Positions 1-6,358 of a DNA stretch of 11,097 nucleotides are shown here, one piece after another. Position numbers and translations under genes: made by a program. Source of the DNA: JBDRGD01 sp043818095 (GTDB lineage: Bacteria; Chloroflexota; Dehalococcoidia; Dehalococcoidales; RBG-16-60-22); assembly GCA_043818095.1 (NCBI GenBank), contig JBDRGD010000111.1, positions 1 through 11,097 on the forward strand. Direction: 5' to 3'. Each line of letters starts with the position of its first letter. Position 1 is the stretch's first letter. The notes under the pieces were generated by a model, which was given only the letters and a program-made list of their open reading frames with translations, was not told where the DNA came from and did no database searches.

Positions 1-52
1 TCTGAATTCCGGCGAAGTTGCCGGATATCGTGTTGCTCACCGCGGATTTCAT
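1..52 (-). CDS. Start of a downstream gene, probably NuoF-type NADH-binding subunit (partial)
   Basis: Only the first 17 codons are inside the window; the frame reads MKSAVSNTISGNFAGIQ and stays open to the left edge. The ATG (52-50) overlaps the TGA of the NuoE-type gene (51-49) as an ATGA junction, so translation is probably coupled; there is no strong Shine-Dalgarno of its own. NuoE-type subunits are normally followed by a NuoF-type flavoprotein that binds FMN, NADH and a [4Fe-4S] cluster. The identity is inferred from that gene order alone, because the visible residues carry no diagnostic motif. Confidence 0.55.
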   Translation of the reverse strand, partial: MKSAVSNTISGNFAGIQ

Positions 53-564
53 GATTTATCTTTCGGTTTCGCCATCTCGAAAGCGAGCAAAAGCCCGTCC
101 ACGCGCGTGGGGGTCACCTCCGCCTCCGGCTTGTCGTCCACCACGGTCACCGGCGCCATGGTGCAGCAGCCCACGCAGGCCACCGTATCCAGGTCGAACT
201 CACGGTCGGCGGTAGTTTCCCCGGCGTCGATGTTCAATCGGCGTTTCCAGGCATCCAGGGTGATATAGCCGCCCTTCATGTGGCAGGCGGTGCCCAGGCA
301 GACCCGGAAGGAGTGCTTGCCCGGCGGCTGGCGGCGGAACTGGTTGTAGAAGGTTACCACTTCATAGACGTCCACCGGCGGCAGCCCCAGGTGCTCCGCC
401 ACGGTCAGCATCGCCTCGCGGGGGAGGTAGCCTAGCCGAGCCTGGACCCCCTGTAGAACCGGAATAAGATTATCTCTCTCCCGGCGGAAACCGCGGAGGA
501 CTTTTACCGTCTCCCGGATATTCTGCGCCTGTTCTTTAGCCTGTTCCGCGGCTTTTTTCGTCAT
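49..564 (-). CDS. nuoE: NuoE-type [2Fe-2S] subunit (NADH dehydrogenase / NAD-linked hydrogenase 24 kDa family)
   Basis: This 171-residue thioredoxin-fold ferredoxin would carry one [2Fe-2S] cluster and pass electrons to or from a NuoF-type NADH-oxidising flavoprotein. The four expected ligands are visible: C89 and C94 in CLGTAC, then C130 and C134 in CVGCC followed by APV. An additional Cys (C133) sits where Ala is common. The N-terminal helical part (about 30-75, with GYLPREA and VYEVVTFYNQF) is typical of the family, and the length is usual. The first 25 residues are a charged, Ala/Gln-rich extension. It starts 10 bases after the methyltransferase stop with a poor Shine-Dalgarno, and its stop overlaps the next start. 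The complex may be an electron-bifurcating or NAD-linked hydrogenase or formate dehydrogenase; the sequence does not decide. Family call sure, complex uncertain. Confidence 0.93.
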   Translation of the reverse strand: MTKKAAEQAKEQAQNIRETVKVLRGFRRERDNLIPVLQGVQARLGYLPREAMLTVAEHLGLPPVDVYEVVTFYNQFRRQPPGKHSFRVCLGTACHMKGGYITLDAWKRRLNIDAGETTADREFDLDTVACVGCCTMAPVTVVDDKPEAEVTPTRVDGLLLAFEMAKPKDKS

Positions 565-574
565 CAGTCAAGAA

Positions 575-1276
575 TCACTTGGCGGTTTTTTTCTCCCCTA
601 CGATAACGGTAAAGCCGGCATCACGGTCATACCCCTCCCGGGGCTCTTCCCGGGTGAATACTTCCCGCGGTTTTTGAAAAAGGGTGGAGAGCACTTTGCC
701 CACGGAGAAACCCGTTTCCTTGAGGCGGGATTCCAGGTCTTCATAATGACAGAAGTTGCTGAACTGGTACCAGGGGTGATTGTCTTTATTATCCCGGTAA
801 TACCTGCCGTAGGGGCTGTCCTTCAGCACCTCACCCACCACCACCCTGCCGCCGGGCTGGATGACGCGGCAAGCCTCTTTAAGGACGTCCCCTACCGATT
901 CCACAAAACAGAGAGTGAAGAGGAGAAAGACCGTGCCGAAAGACGCATCGGCGAAGGGGAGCTTTTCCCCTTTCGCCAGGATGACCTTCAGACCGCGCTC
1001 TTTAGCGATATCGCTCATGCCGCGTGAGGGGTCGAGGCCGGTATCTATGCCCAGCGCCAGCGCGAAACGCCCGCTGCCGATGCCCACCTCGAGCCAGGAA
1101 CGGGGCAGCTCCGGCAAGAGAGCTTCCAGGGCCTGGACCTCGGTATCGAAGACGAGGCTGCCGTCGCCTTCAAACCAGGCGTCGTATTCCCGGGCGGCAG
1201 CATCATAGTATTGCGTCACTCCGCCGGTGGCGGACTTCCCTCCTGACTTAGGCGGTTTAGCTTTCTTTGGAGACAT
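575..1276 (-). CDS. Class I SAM-dependent methyltransferase (Methyltransf_11-like)
   Basis: A 233-residue Rossmann-fold methyltransferase of unknown substrate. Motif I reads LEVGIGSGR (about 62-70), the ribose-binding acidic residue lies in GLDPS (D82), then GEKLPFADASFG and FTLCFVESV (motif II region), followed by CRVIQPGGRVVVGEV (motif III region). The N-terminus is Lys/Gly-rich and probably flexible. ATG 1276 is preferred because AAGGTG ends five bases upstream; an in-frame GTG at 1282 (adding two residues) overlaps the ferredoxin stop and lacks such a site. The gene sits between a ferredoxin-like gene and NuoE in a tight operon, so a role tied to the redox complex or its cofactors is possible. 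Nothing in the protein itself shows the substrate. The family is clear, the function is not. Confidence 0.88.
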   Translation of the reverse strand: MSPKKAKPPKSGGKSATGGVTQYYDAAAREYDAWFEGDGSLVFDTEVQALEALLPELPRSWLEVGIGSGRFALALGIDTGLDPSRGMSDIAKERGLKVILAKGEKLPFADASFGTVFLLFTLCFVESVGDVLKEACRVIQPGGRVVVGEVLKDSPYGRYYRDNKDNHPWYQFSNFCHYEDLESRLKETGFSVGKVLSTLFQKPREVFTREEPREGYDRDAGFTVIVGEKKTAK

Positions 1277-1278
1277 TC

Positions 1279-1491
1279 TCACACCTTAGCGATTTCGATC
1301 GCATGTGCCGGACACACCCGGGCACAATCGCCGCAGCCCCGGCAAAGCGCCGGGTCCGGCATCGGTTTCTCATAGGTGGCTTCCTGCTTGATAAGCTTAT
1401 GGGGACAGGCCGTCACTGCCCGGCAAACCCCTTCCGGGCAGCTTTCCGGATGACAGTCGCGGAAATGGACCAGAGCCATCTTGCCCGGCAT
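1279..1491 (-). CDS. Small ferredoxin-like protein with one classical and one variant [4Fe-4S] motif
   Basis: Seventy residues with eight potential cluster cysteines. The C-terminal set C50-x2-C53-x2-C56-x3-C60-P is a classical [4Fe-4S] motif. The N-terminal set C13-x4-C18-x4-C23-x5-C29-P (CHPESC, then GVC, then ACP) has widened spacing that recalls the CxPxxC opening of the ABCE1/RLI Fe-S domain more than a bacterial ferredoxin. Both would most likely hold [4Fe-4S] clusters. ATG 1491 shares its A with the TAA of the preceding 50-residue gene; AGGAGG lies 13 bases upstream, somewhat far, so coupling is likely. An internal ATG (codon 5) is less well placed. It probably serves as a cytoplasmic electron carrier or accessory subunit for the NuoEF-type complex encoded downstream. 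Confidence 0.88.
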   Translation of the reverse strand: MPGKMALVHFRDCHPESCPEGVCRAVTACPHKLIKQEATYEKPMPDPALCRGCGDCARVCPAHAIEIAKV

Positions 1492-1643
1492 TATTTCGCG
1501 GCTGCCTCCTTCTTGGCTTTTGCCAGCGCCTCCTCAAGCTCTTCCAGATCCATCCACATGGAGACCGGCGCGGAATGAGAAGGCCACCTCGAGCGCAGCT
1601 CGGCGAGTTTTGCTTCCAGTTCCTTTACCTTGTCGTCAGTCAT
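1491..1643 (-). CDS. Small 50-residue charged helical protein of unknown function
   Basis: This frame runs ATG 1643 to TAA 1493-1491 and is preceded by a strong Shine-Dalgarno (GGAGGTGAGC, then ATG). Its stop overlaps the ferredoxin start as TAATG. The product begins MTDDKVKELEAKLAELRSRW, then has a PSHSAP turn with one His, then MWMDLEELEEALAKA and a Lys/Ala-rich tail. That pattern predicts two amphipathic helices, heptad-like (KELEAKLAEL; DLEELEEALAKA), joined by a Pro/His loop: a possible coiled-coil hairpin. There are no cysteines, signal or membrane span. I do not recognise a named family. The start site, coupling and operon position between an Fe-S scaffold and a ferredoxin argue that it is real; it may be an accessory or assembly factor. 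Confidence 0.82.
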   Translation of the reverse strand: MTDDKVKELEAKLAELRSRWPSHSAPVSMWMDLEELEEALAKAKKEAAAK

Positions 1644-1699
1644 GCTCACCTCCGCCGCTATTTTCCCATAAACCGCGTCAGCATGCCGTAACTAAAGTC

Positions 1700-2152
1700 T
1701 CATCCGTAGCGGCGGTAAGGCTTTTTCCAGGGGTCGCGCTGCATAACCTCGTGGTCAAGGATTGCCTGCCGCAGCACATCCACGGCAAGCTGCGCGCAGT
1801 GCATATTTCCCGGCGGCAGTCCGCCCAGAGCTTCCAGGACGTCCTGCGGACGGATTCCCCGCGCTTTGTCGAGATTTTTCCCCCGGGTTAGCTCCGTCAT
1901 CATGCTGACGGCGGCGATGGTTGCGCTGCAGCCGTCACTGGTGAAAGCAATGTCCCTGACCATCCCGTCCCGGACATTCAGCCAGAGCTCCACGCTATCG
2001 CCGCAATCCCCGGTGAAGCGGGCGTAGCCATCCGGACTTTCCAGGGAACCAAGGTTCCGCGGGTGCAGGCTGTGCTCCACCACCGTCCCGGTATAGAGAT
2101 TACCCAGATGCTCGCGGAGACTCTCCTCAAATTCCGACCGTGAAGCAGCCAA
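1700..2152 (-). CDS. NifU/IscU-type iron-sulfur cluster assembly scaffold protein
   Basis: The product is 150 residues from TTG 2152. It matches the NifU N-terminal/IscU fold, which builds a transient Fe-S cluster and hands it to client proteins. All three scaffold cysteines are present: C50 in DCGDS (with D52), C75 in SDGC, and C119 in the HC pair (H118). The family signatures HPRNLG, DIAFTSDGC and SMMTELTRGK are also visible. The Lys usual in LPPVK-x-HC is Asn here (LPPGNMHC). A longer frame from ATG 2191 (163 residues) is rejected because that ATG falls between the -35 and -10 boxes and has no Shine-Dalgarno, whereas GGAGGT lies five bases before the TTG. First gene of the operon, it probably supplies clusters to the downstream Fe-S subunits. 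Confidence 0.92.
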   Translation of the reverse strand: MAASRSEFEESLREHLGNLYTGTVVEHSLHPRNLGSLESPDGYARFTGDCGDSVELWLNVRDGMVRDIAFTSDGCSATIAAVSMMTELTRGKNLDKARGIRPQDVLEALGGLPPGNMHCAQLAVDVLRQAILDHEVMQRDPWKKPYRRYG

Positions 2153-2157
2153 GACCG

Positions 2158-2163
2158 ACCTCC
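2158..2163 (-). promoter_or_regulatory. Shine-Dalgarno that sets a TTG start for the scaffold gene
   Basis: GGAGGT on the minus strand, five bases before TTG 2152-2150. It decides the start against the upstream ATG at 2191. With the promoter just upstream, the message would begin almost at this site, giving a leader of only about 10-15 bases. Confidence 0.75.
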
Positions 2164-2169
2164 ATCCAC

Positions 2170-2198
2170 ATTGTAGCGGAATCCGGCGCATTTGTTAA
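2170..2198 (-). promoter_or_regulatory. Sigma-70-type promoter of the Fe-S / NuoEF operon
   Basis: On the minus strand a -35 box TTAACA (2198-2193) is followed by a 17-base spacer and a -10 box TACAAT (2175-2170). Each hexamer matches the consensus at 5 of 6 positions with ideal spacing. The predicted transcription start is near 2163-2165. All downstream minus-strand genes are close together, so this is probably the main operon promoter. Confidence 0.7.
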
Positions 2199-2279
2199 CT
2201 GTTGGGAGAGACCGACTTGTCTGGAGAAGATTTTCAGGAAGGAATCGCGCCGATGATTATGTAAAACTGTTAGAGCAGG

Positions 2280-2618
2280 TTAGAAGAGGAAAATGAATAT
2301 TTCCTTCAGGTTCCAGAAGAGCACCAGCAGCAGCAGGACGCTGGCGGGGAGGAGCAGCCTGCCCGGGACGAACCAGGCGACTACCAGAGGCAGGACGACT
2401 TTCACCATGATGAGCAGGAGCGGGGCGCTTAACATCTTGACCATCAGGGGATTCAGCTCACGGAAACCGTGCTGGACCGCCAGTACCGTCAGCACGAGGT
2501 CGATCTGCTGCAGCAGGACATACGCCGCCTTGAGGCCGATGTTCTGCCACTGCTGGCGGTAAGTCCCTTCCGCCAGCGTAGCGTAGGCGGTAATGCTGCC
2601 CCACAGCGCGGCTAACAT
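2280..2618 (-). CDS. Small integral membrane protein, DUF5658-like
   Basis: A 112-residue, very hydrophobic protein. The N-terminal third is amphipathic (about 1-28). Then come three likely membrane spans, at about 30-50 (AAYVLLQQIDLVLTVLAV), 63-85 (LSAPLLLIMVKVVLPLVVAW) and 88-112. The loop pair Q-I-D-L-x-L-T and R-E-L-N-P-L-M resembles the D...LT and E-x-NP-L/M pattern of DUF5658 proteins, whose function is unknown. ATG 2618 follows GGAGGAAAGG with suitable spacing. The gene stands alone, diverges from the large surface protein, and lies upstream of the Fe-S operon on the same strand with a gap of about 130 bases that holds the operon's own promoter. Family call from memory of the pattern; membrane nature is sure. 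Confidence 0.8.
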   Translation of the reverse strand: MLAALWGSITAYATLAEGTYRQQWQNIGLKAAYVLLQQIDLVLTVLAVQHGFRELNPLMVKMLSAPLLLIMVKVVLPLVVAWFVPGRLLLPASVLLLLVLFWNLKEIFIFLF

Positions 2619-2720
2619 GAATGCCTTTCCTCCGTCATCTCAGTTACTATCTAATCATGGCGGGCGGAAACAAGGCGTAAAAAAATCCGGAGCGATATAA
2701 ACAAACCCTAAATTCATTGT

Positions 2721-2740
2721 AACGTTATCCGGGAAACGTT
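2721..2740. repeat. Paired AACGTT element in a divergent intergenic region
   Basis: AACGTT occurs twice, at 2721-2726 and 2735-2740, eight bases apart. Since AACGTT is its own reverse complement, the 20-base unit reads as a dyad with 6-base arms, and the centre is nearly symmetric too. It lies between two divergent genes, just upstream of a possible -10 (TAAAAT, 2742-2747), so it could be an operator. Function is inferred from position only. Confidence 0.3.
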
Positions 2741-2756
2741 GTAAAATAGGACACAA

Positions 2757-5700
2757 ATGAAAAAACTTTTTCGGACAATACCGGCGTTGCTGGCGGCAGG
2801 ACTGCTCTGCTTTCCCGCGTTGTTCCCCTCCCCTGCCGACGCCGCACCCAACGCCTGGACCGCGGAAGCCCTGCCGGGCCGCGAAAGTCACGTCCTCAGC
2901 CCCCCCGGCATGGATATCCGAGACCTCGCCGCGGATACCGGCGGCACCGCCATCTACGCCGCTCCCGGCGACAGTATCGCCGAAATGTTTCTCTACAAAT
3001 CGACCGACACCGGGAAGACCTGGCTGACCCTGGAGACACCCTTCGCCGCCGACCTCGTGGCGGTGGCGCCCGATGATGCCGCGACCGTCGCCATCGCGAG
3101 CCGGGGCGAAGCTCTGGTCTATATCTCTACGGACGGGGGCGCCTCCTGGCAGCCCGCCGGGGCGTTCGGGGCGGGGGGAGGCCCGGCGTCAGCCGTTTCC
3201 GCAATCACTGTTTCCCCGGCCACCGGCGGCATTCGCTATTACGCCGTTGCCGGGCAGGACCGGGCGGGCGGGGGTGGTATCTGGCTCAAGTCTTCGGCGA
3301 ACGCCTCCCCGGCATGGCAGGACGCTACCCTGCCACCGGGGTTCCGCAGCGGTGCCGCCGTCCGGGCGGTTGCTTTCAACCCGGATTTTGCCGACAGCCC
3401 TCTCCTGGGCGCGGTGAGCGTGCATCCGGGTGCTTCCGTTGATTTCCAGGTGCTCGACGTCACGTCCATGAGGTGGAACGAAAGCGCCGGCTTCACCGGT
3501 TTTCCCCTGGCGCTCGTCAGCGCAGCAGGCATCGCTGACGTCTCGGCCGCCTCCCTCGCTTTCTCCGGGGATAATGAGGGCGGCCCCACGGCGGCTTTCC
3601 TCGGGCTGGCGGTCACGGGCAATACCGCCGCCCGGGAAGGCAGCGGCATCTATGCAATAAAAAGCGGCGCCTCTACGCCGCTGCTCCGCGGCGCTGGTAT
3701 CTACCGGGTCGCTCTCCGCGGGAATAACCTCGTCGCCGGCGCCCTGGAAAGCAATACCGTCTACTTTTACCCCGGCCCGGCCACCACCACCATCGGCAGC
3801 TCGCGGCGGCTGCTCAGCCCCGGAGGGGAATTCCGGACGGCGGTCATCTGGGCAGGAGACATGGCGGCGGCGGGGACCTCCGGGAACGAGAGCGCCTTCG
3901 CCCTTTCCGGTGACCGCGGGGAGACCTTCCGTGATACCGGACTGATTGATACTACCCTGGCGAATCTCAGCGACTTCGCTCTATCCGCCGACGGCAGGAC
4001 GATCTTCCTGGCCAGCGATGACGGGGCCGACCTCAGCCTCTGGCGAAAGAATGACTCCTGGGAAAGAGTGCTCCGCCAGCCCGGCACCGGGGACTATCTC
4101 GTCCGCCTTGCCCCCGGTAACCCCGAGTCGGTTTACGCCGCCGAGAAGGGCGGTAACATGCTTTATTACAGCGGCAGCGGCGGCGCGGCGGACTGGTCCG
4201 CCTATCCGTGCTCCCTGACCATCCAGGACCTGGCGGTAGCCGGGGAGAGGGTAGTCTATGCTTTAAACACGGTAGGCGAGGTCACCGCTTCCCGCGACAG
4301 CGGCCTCACCTGGACAAACCCCGTGAAAACCACCCTCGGGGAAGGCACCGGCTTCACCCTGGTCAGCGCCGGCGGGAACACGCTGCTCGCCGGGAGCATT
4401 AACGGCATCGTGGCTTATTCCTTGGACGGTGCCCGGACCTGGGGCAATCTTCCGCGGTCGCTCCCCACCTCCGCGGGCCGCATCCAGGTCATCGCCGACC
4501 CGGATTTTGCCACGAACCGGATTATCTACGCCGCCAGCAGCGTTCCCCGGCAGCGAATCTTCCGCTGGACCATCGGCAGCAGTCACAGCTGGACCGCCGT
4601 CTCCGCCAGTATCCCCGGCGGTATCTACGGGCTGGCGATGCACGGCGACAGCCTTTACGCCCTGGAGTTCGACAGCACGACCAACCAGAGCGCCCTGCGC
4701 CAGTACCTTTCCCCGCGCACCGTGACCGGCGTTCCCGCCGTCTGGGGCTCACGGCCGACCGGTCCCGCCACCGACCCCGACGACAGCCAGGTCAAAATGA
4801 ACGCGATGCCCCGCGCCCTGAAAGAAGGGCCGGAAGACCGGCTGTGGGCGCTGAAGACAAACGGCATTCCGAAGCTGTACCGATTCGATTTTCTGCTGAC
4901 GCAGCTCGTGCTGACTTCTCCGTCACCGGACTTCCACGTGCCGGTAAACCCTATCACCGGCATCGCCCGTGAGGTCACCTTCTCCTGGAACGGCCTGGAT
5001 GATGCCACGGAATATCAACTGGAGATTGCCTATGACCCGGATTTCCTGAGCCTGGCAACGGCCATCACCGTCACCTCTACGGAGAGCACGGTGGTCGTCA
5101 TCGCCGGCCCGGAACGCGCCGGGGACGAGCGATTTAATTTCACGCCGGGGACAAGTTATTATTGCCGGGTACGGATGAACCGTCCCGCCGTCAGCCCCTA
5201 TTCCCTCTCCCGCAGCTTCAGCGTCGACCCCGCTATCGCTGAGATAGTAGCACTGCTGGTGCCGCCTAACGGCGCCACCGACGTCATGACCAGGCCTTCC
5301 TTTTCCTGGAGTCCGGTCAGCGGTGCAACGGAATACCGTTTCCTGCTGGCGGACAACGATGCCTTTTCTTCACCTATCGTCGACACTACTGTCGGCCAGC
5401 CGGGGTACCGGGTAGCGCAGGAGCTGACTTACGGTAAAACCTACTTCTGGGTGGTCCAGCCAGTCGGGGGCGACCGCTCCGCCATCGGCATTTTCACCGT
5501 GCGGGACGAAACCGTAGCGCCCGTCCCGCCGGTCATCATCGAACAGGTGCCCCCGCAGGTAATCACCATACCGCCGCCGCCTCCTGCACCCCCAATCGAT
5601 TTCCCACCCCAAGATTCCCAACCACCCACCGGCACCCCCTTCTTCTGGACGATTATCATTATCGGCGTCATCCTTATCGGCGCGGTCGGACTGTTGATTC

Positions 5701-6257
5701 TCAAGCCATCGCTGCTGGCGGCAACCATTTACGGTGGCAAGACGTCCGCACCATCGGACAAGCCCATCTCCTTCGCCGCGCGTTCCCTGCTCTGGCTGCT
5801 CTCCGCCAAAGAAAGCAACGGACGGCGTTTCCTGTCCCATGCGGAAGAGGAAAAGCTAGGGCGCATCGTCGTCTCCCGCATCCGCAGTATCACCGCGGCG
5901 GTGCCGCTTTTCCCGAAATTCGCCGCGGACGCCCCCCTCTTCCTGATGCTCTGGGCGCGTTACGGCTCCCGTGAAGAGACCAACCACTATTTAACCGGTC
6001 TTTTTCACTCGGACCCGTCCTGCGCGGTCGCTTCCCTGCAGAGCTACGCCAGGGCGGCCCCGGGGGGCAAGTTCTCCCCGGAGCAGTACGCGGAGGTGAG
6101 CAGGGTGGTCGACCCCGGGGAGGTTGCCAACGCGCTTTTCCGGCGCTACGGGCATAGCCTGGAAAACCTGCCGGAGACCGCCCCGGAAAGACAGGTAATT
6201 GTGGACTTTTTGTCTCATCACTCCGGAGAGCAGGCAGCATCCTCTGCCTCGGAGTAA
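2757..6257 (+). CDS. Large membrane-anchored surface protein with Asp-box beta-propeller and Fn3-like domains
   Basis: A 1166-residue protein. Residues 1-29 form a Sec signal peptide (KK, hydrophobic core, ADA before the likely cut); the Cys at 18 is not in a lipobox. The ectodomain has Asp-boxes (SxDxGxTW) at S82-W89 and S124-W131, with further copies near 383 (SGDRGETF), 511 (SRDSGLTW) and 555 (SLDGARTW), as in BNR/sialidase-like beta-propellers. Two Fn3-like domains follow (about 717-828 and 831-916; FSWNGLDDATEYQLEI, FSWSPVSGATEYRF), then a Pro-rich linker (about 922-958) and one membrane span (about 961-982). The cytoplasmic tail of about 184 residues is helical and unrecognised. No sialidase catalytic set (Arg triad, RIP) is evident, so binding or sensing seems likelier than catalysis. 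The start follows a modest AGGA. Confidence 0.87.
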   Translation: MKKLFRTIPALLAAGLLCFPALFPSPADAAPNAWTAEALPGRESHVLSPPGMDIRDLAADTGGTAIYAAPGDSIAEMFLYKSTDTGKTWLTLETPFAADLVAVAPDDAATVAIASRGEALVYISTDGGASWQPAGAFGAGGGPASAVSAITVSPATGGIRYYAVAGQDRAGGGGIWLKSSANASPAWQDATLPPGFRSGAAVRAVAFNPDFADSPLLGAVSVHPGASVDFQVLDVTSMRWNESAGFTGFPLALVSAAGIADVSAASLAFSGDNEGGPTAAFLGLAVTGNTAAREGSGIYAIKSGASTPLLRGAGIYRVALRGNNLVAGALESNTVYFYPGPATTTIGSSRRLLSPGGEFRTAVIWAGDMAAAGTSGNESAFALSGDRGETFRDTGLIDTTLANLSDFALSADGRTIFLASDDGADLSLWRKNDSWERVLRQPGTGDYLVRLAPGNPESVYAAEKGGNMLYYSGSGGAADWSAYPCSLTIQDLAVAGERVVYALNTVGEVTASRDSGLTWTNPVKTTLGEGTGFTLVSAGGNTLLAGSINGIVAYSLDGARTWGNLPRSLPTSAGRIQVIADPDFATNRIIYAASSVPRQRIFRWTIGSSHSWTAVSASIPGGIYGLAMHGDSLYALEFDSTTNQSALRQYLSPRTVTGVPAVWGSRPTGPATDPDDSQVKMNAMPRALKEGPEDRLWALKTNGIPKLYRFDFLLTQLVLTSPSPDFHVPVNPITGIAREVTFSWNGLDDATEYQLEIAYDPDFLSLATAITVTSTESTVVVIAGPERAGDERFNFTPGTSYYCRVRMNRPAVSPYSLSRSFSVDPAIAEIVALLVPPNGATDVMTRPSFSWSPVSGATEYRFLLADNDAFSSPIVDTTVGQPGYRVAQELTYGKTYFWVVQPVGGDRSAIGIFTVRDETVAPVPPVIIEQVPPQVITIPPPPPAPPIDFPPQDSQPPTGTPFFWTIIIIGVILIGAVGLLILKPSLLAATIYGGKTSAPSDKPISFAARSLLWLLSAKESNGRRFLSHAEEEKLGRIVVSRIRSITAAVPLFPKFAADAPLFLMLWARYGSREETNHYLTGLFHSDPSCAVASLQSYARAAPGGKFSPEQYAEVSRVVDPGEVANALFRRYGHSLENLPETAPERQVIVDFLSHHSGEQAASSASE

Positions 6258-6289
6258 ACTGCCGGCGGATTCCGTCATCGAGCGGGCTG

Positions 6290-6298
6290 TGGTATAAT
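6290..6298 (+). promoter_or_regulatory. Extended -10 promoter for the alpha-mannosidase gene
   Basis: TGGTATAAT gives a perfect TATAAT with the TGn extension directly before it. The hexamer 17 bases upstream (TTCCGT) is a poor -35, as is common when an extended -10 compensates. Transcription would start near 6305, leaving a leader of about 55 bases before ATG 6359. Confidence 0.6.
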
Positions 6299-6358
6299 AA
6301 CAAACTAACCGGGCCGTCCCACGGGTCGCGTCCGAAAGCCACCGCAGAGGGAGGCGGC

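Noticed and set aside
2153..2191. N-terminal extension of the Fe-S scaffold from ATG 2191
   Set aside because: No Shine-Dalgarno, and the ATG is inside the promoter spacer; TTG 2152 with GGAGGT is better supported.
2739..2756. TAAAAT (2742-2747) as the sure -10 of the surface protein gene
   Set aside because: It would start transcription only a few bases before ATG 2757, removing the AGGA site, and the best -35 (TTGTAA) is 19 bases away. Possible leaderless start, but not strong enough to list.
2774..2812. Lipoprotein lipobox in the signal peptide of the surface protein
   Set aside because: The Cys at residue 18 is preceded by GLL; the position before Cys is Leu, not Gly/Ala/Ser, and a good ADA cleavage site follows.
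2655..2891. Minus-strand 78-codon frame crossing the divergent spacer
   Set aside because: It overlaps the signal peptide of the surface protein and the spacer. Low-complexity Gly/Arg composition, no ribosome binding site, and it would span the probable promoters.
5370..5840. Minus-strand 156-codon frame rich in Gly, Asp and Arg
   Set aside because: It lies opposite the Pro-rich linker and membrane span of the surface protein, whose CCG/CCC and ATC codons produce the odd composition. No start site support.
6258..6292. Terminator after the surface protein gene
   Set aside because: GC-rich bases are present (GCCGGCGG), but no stable stem with a following T-run could be drawn.
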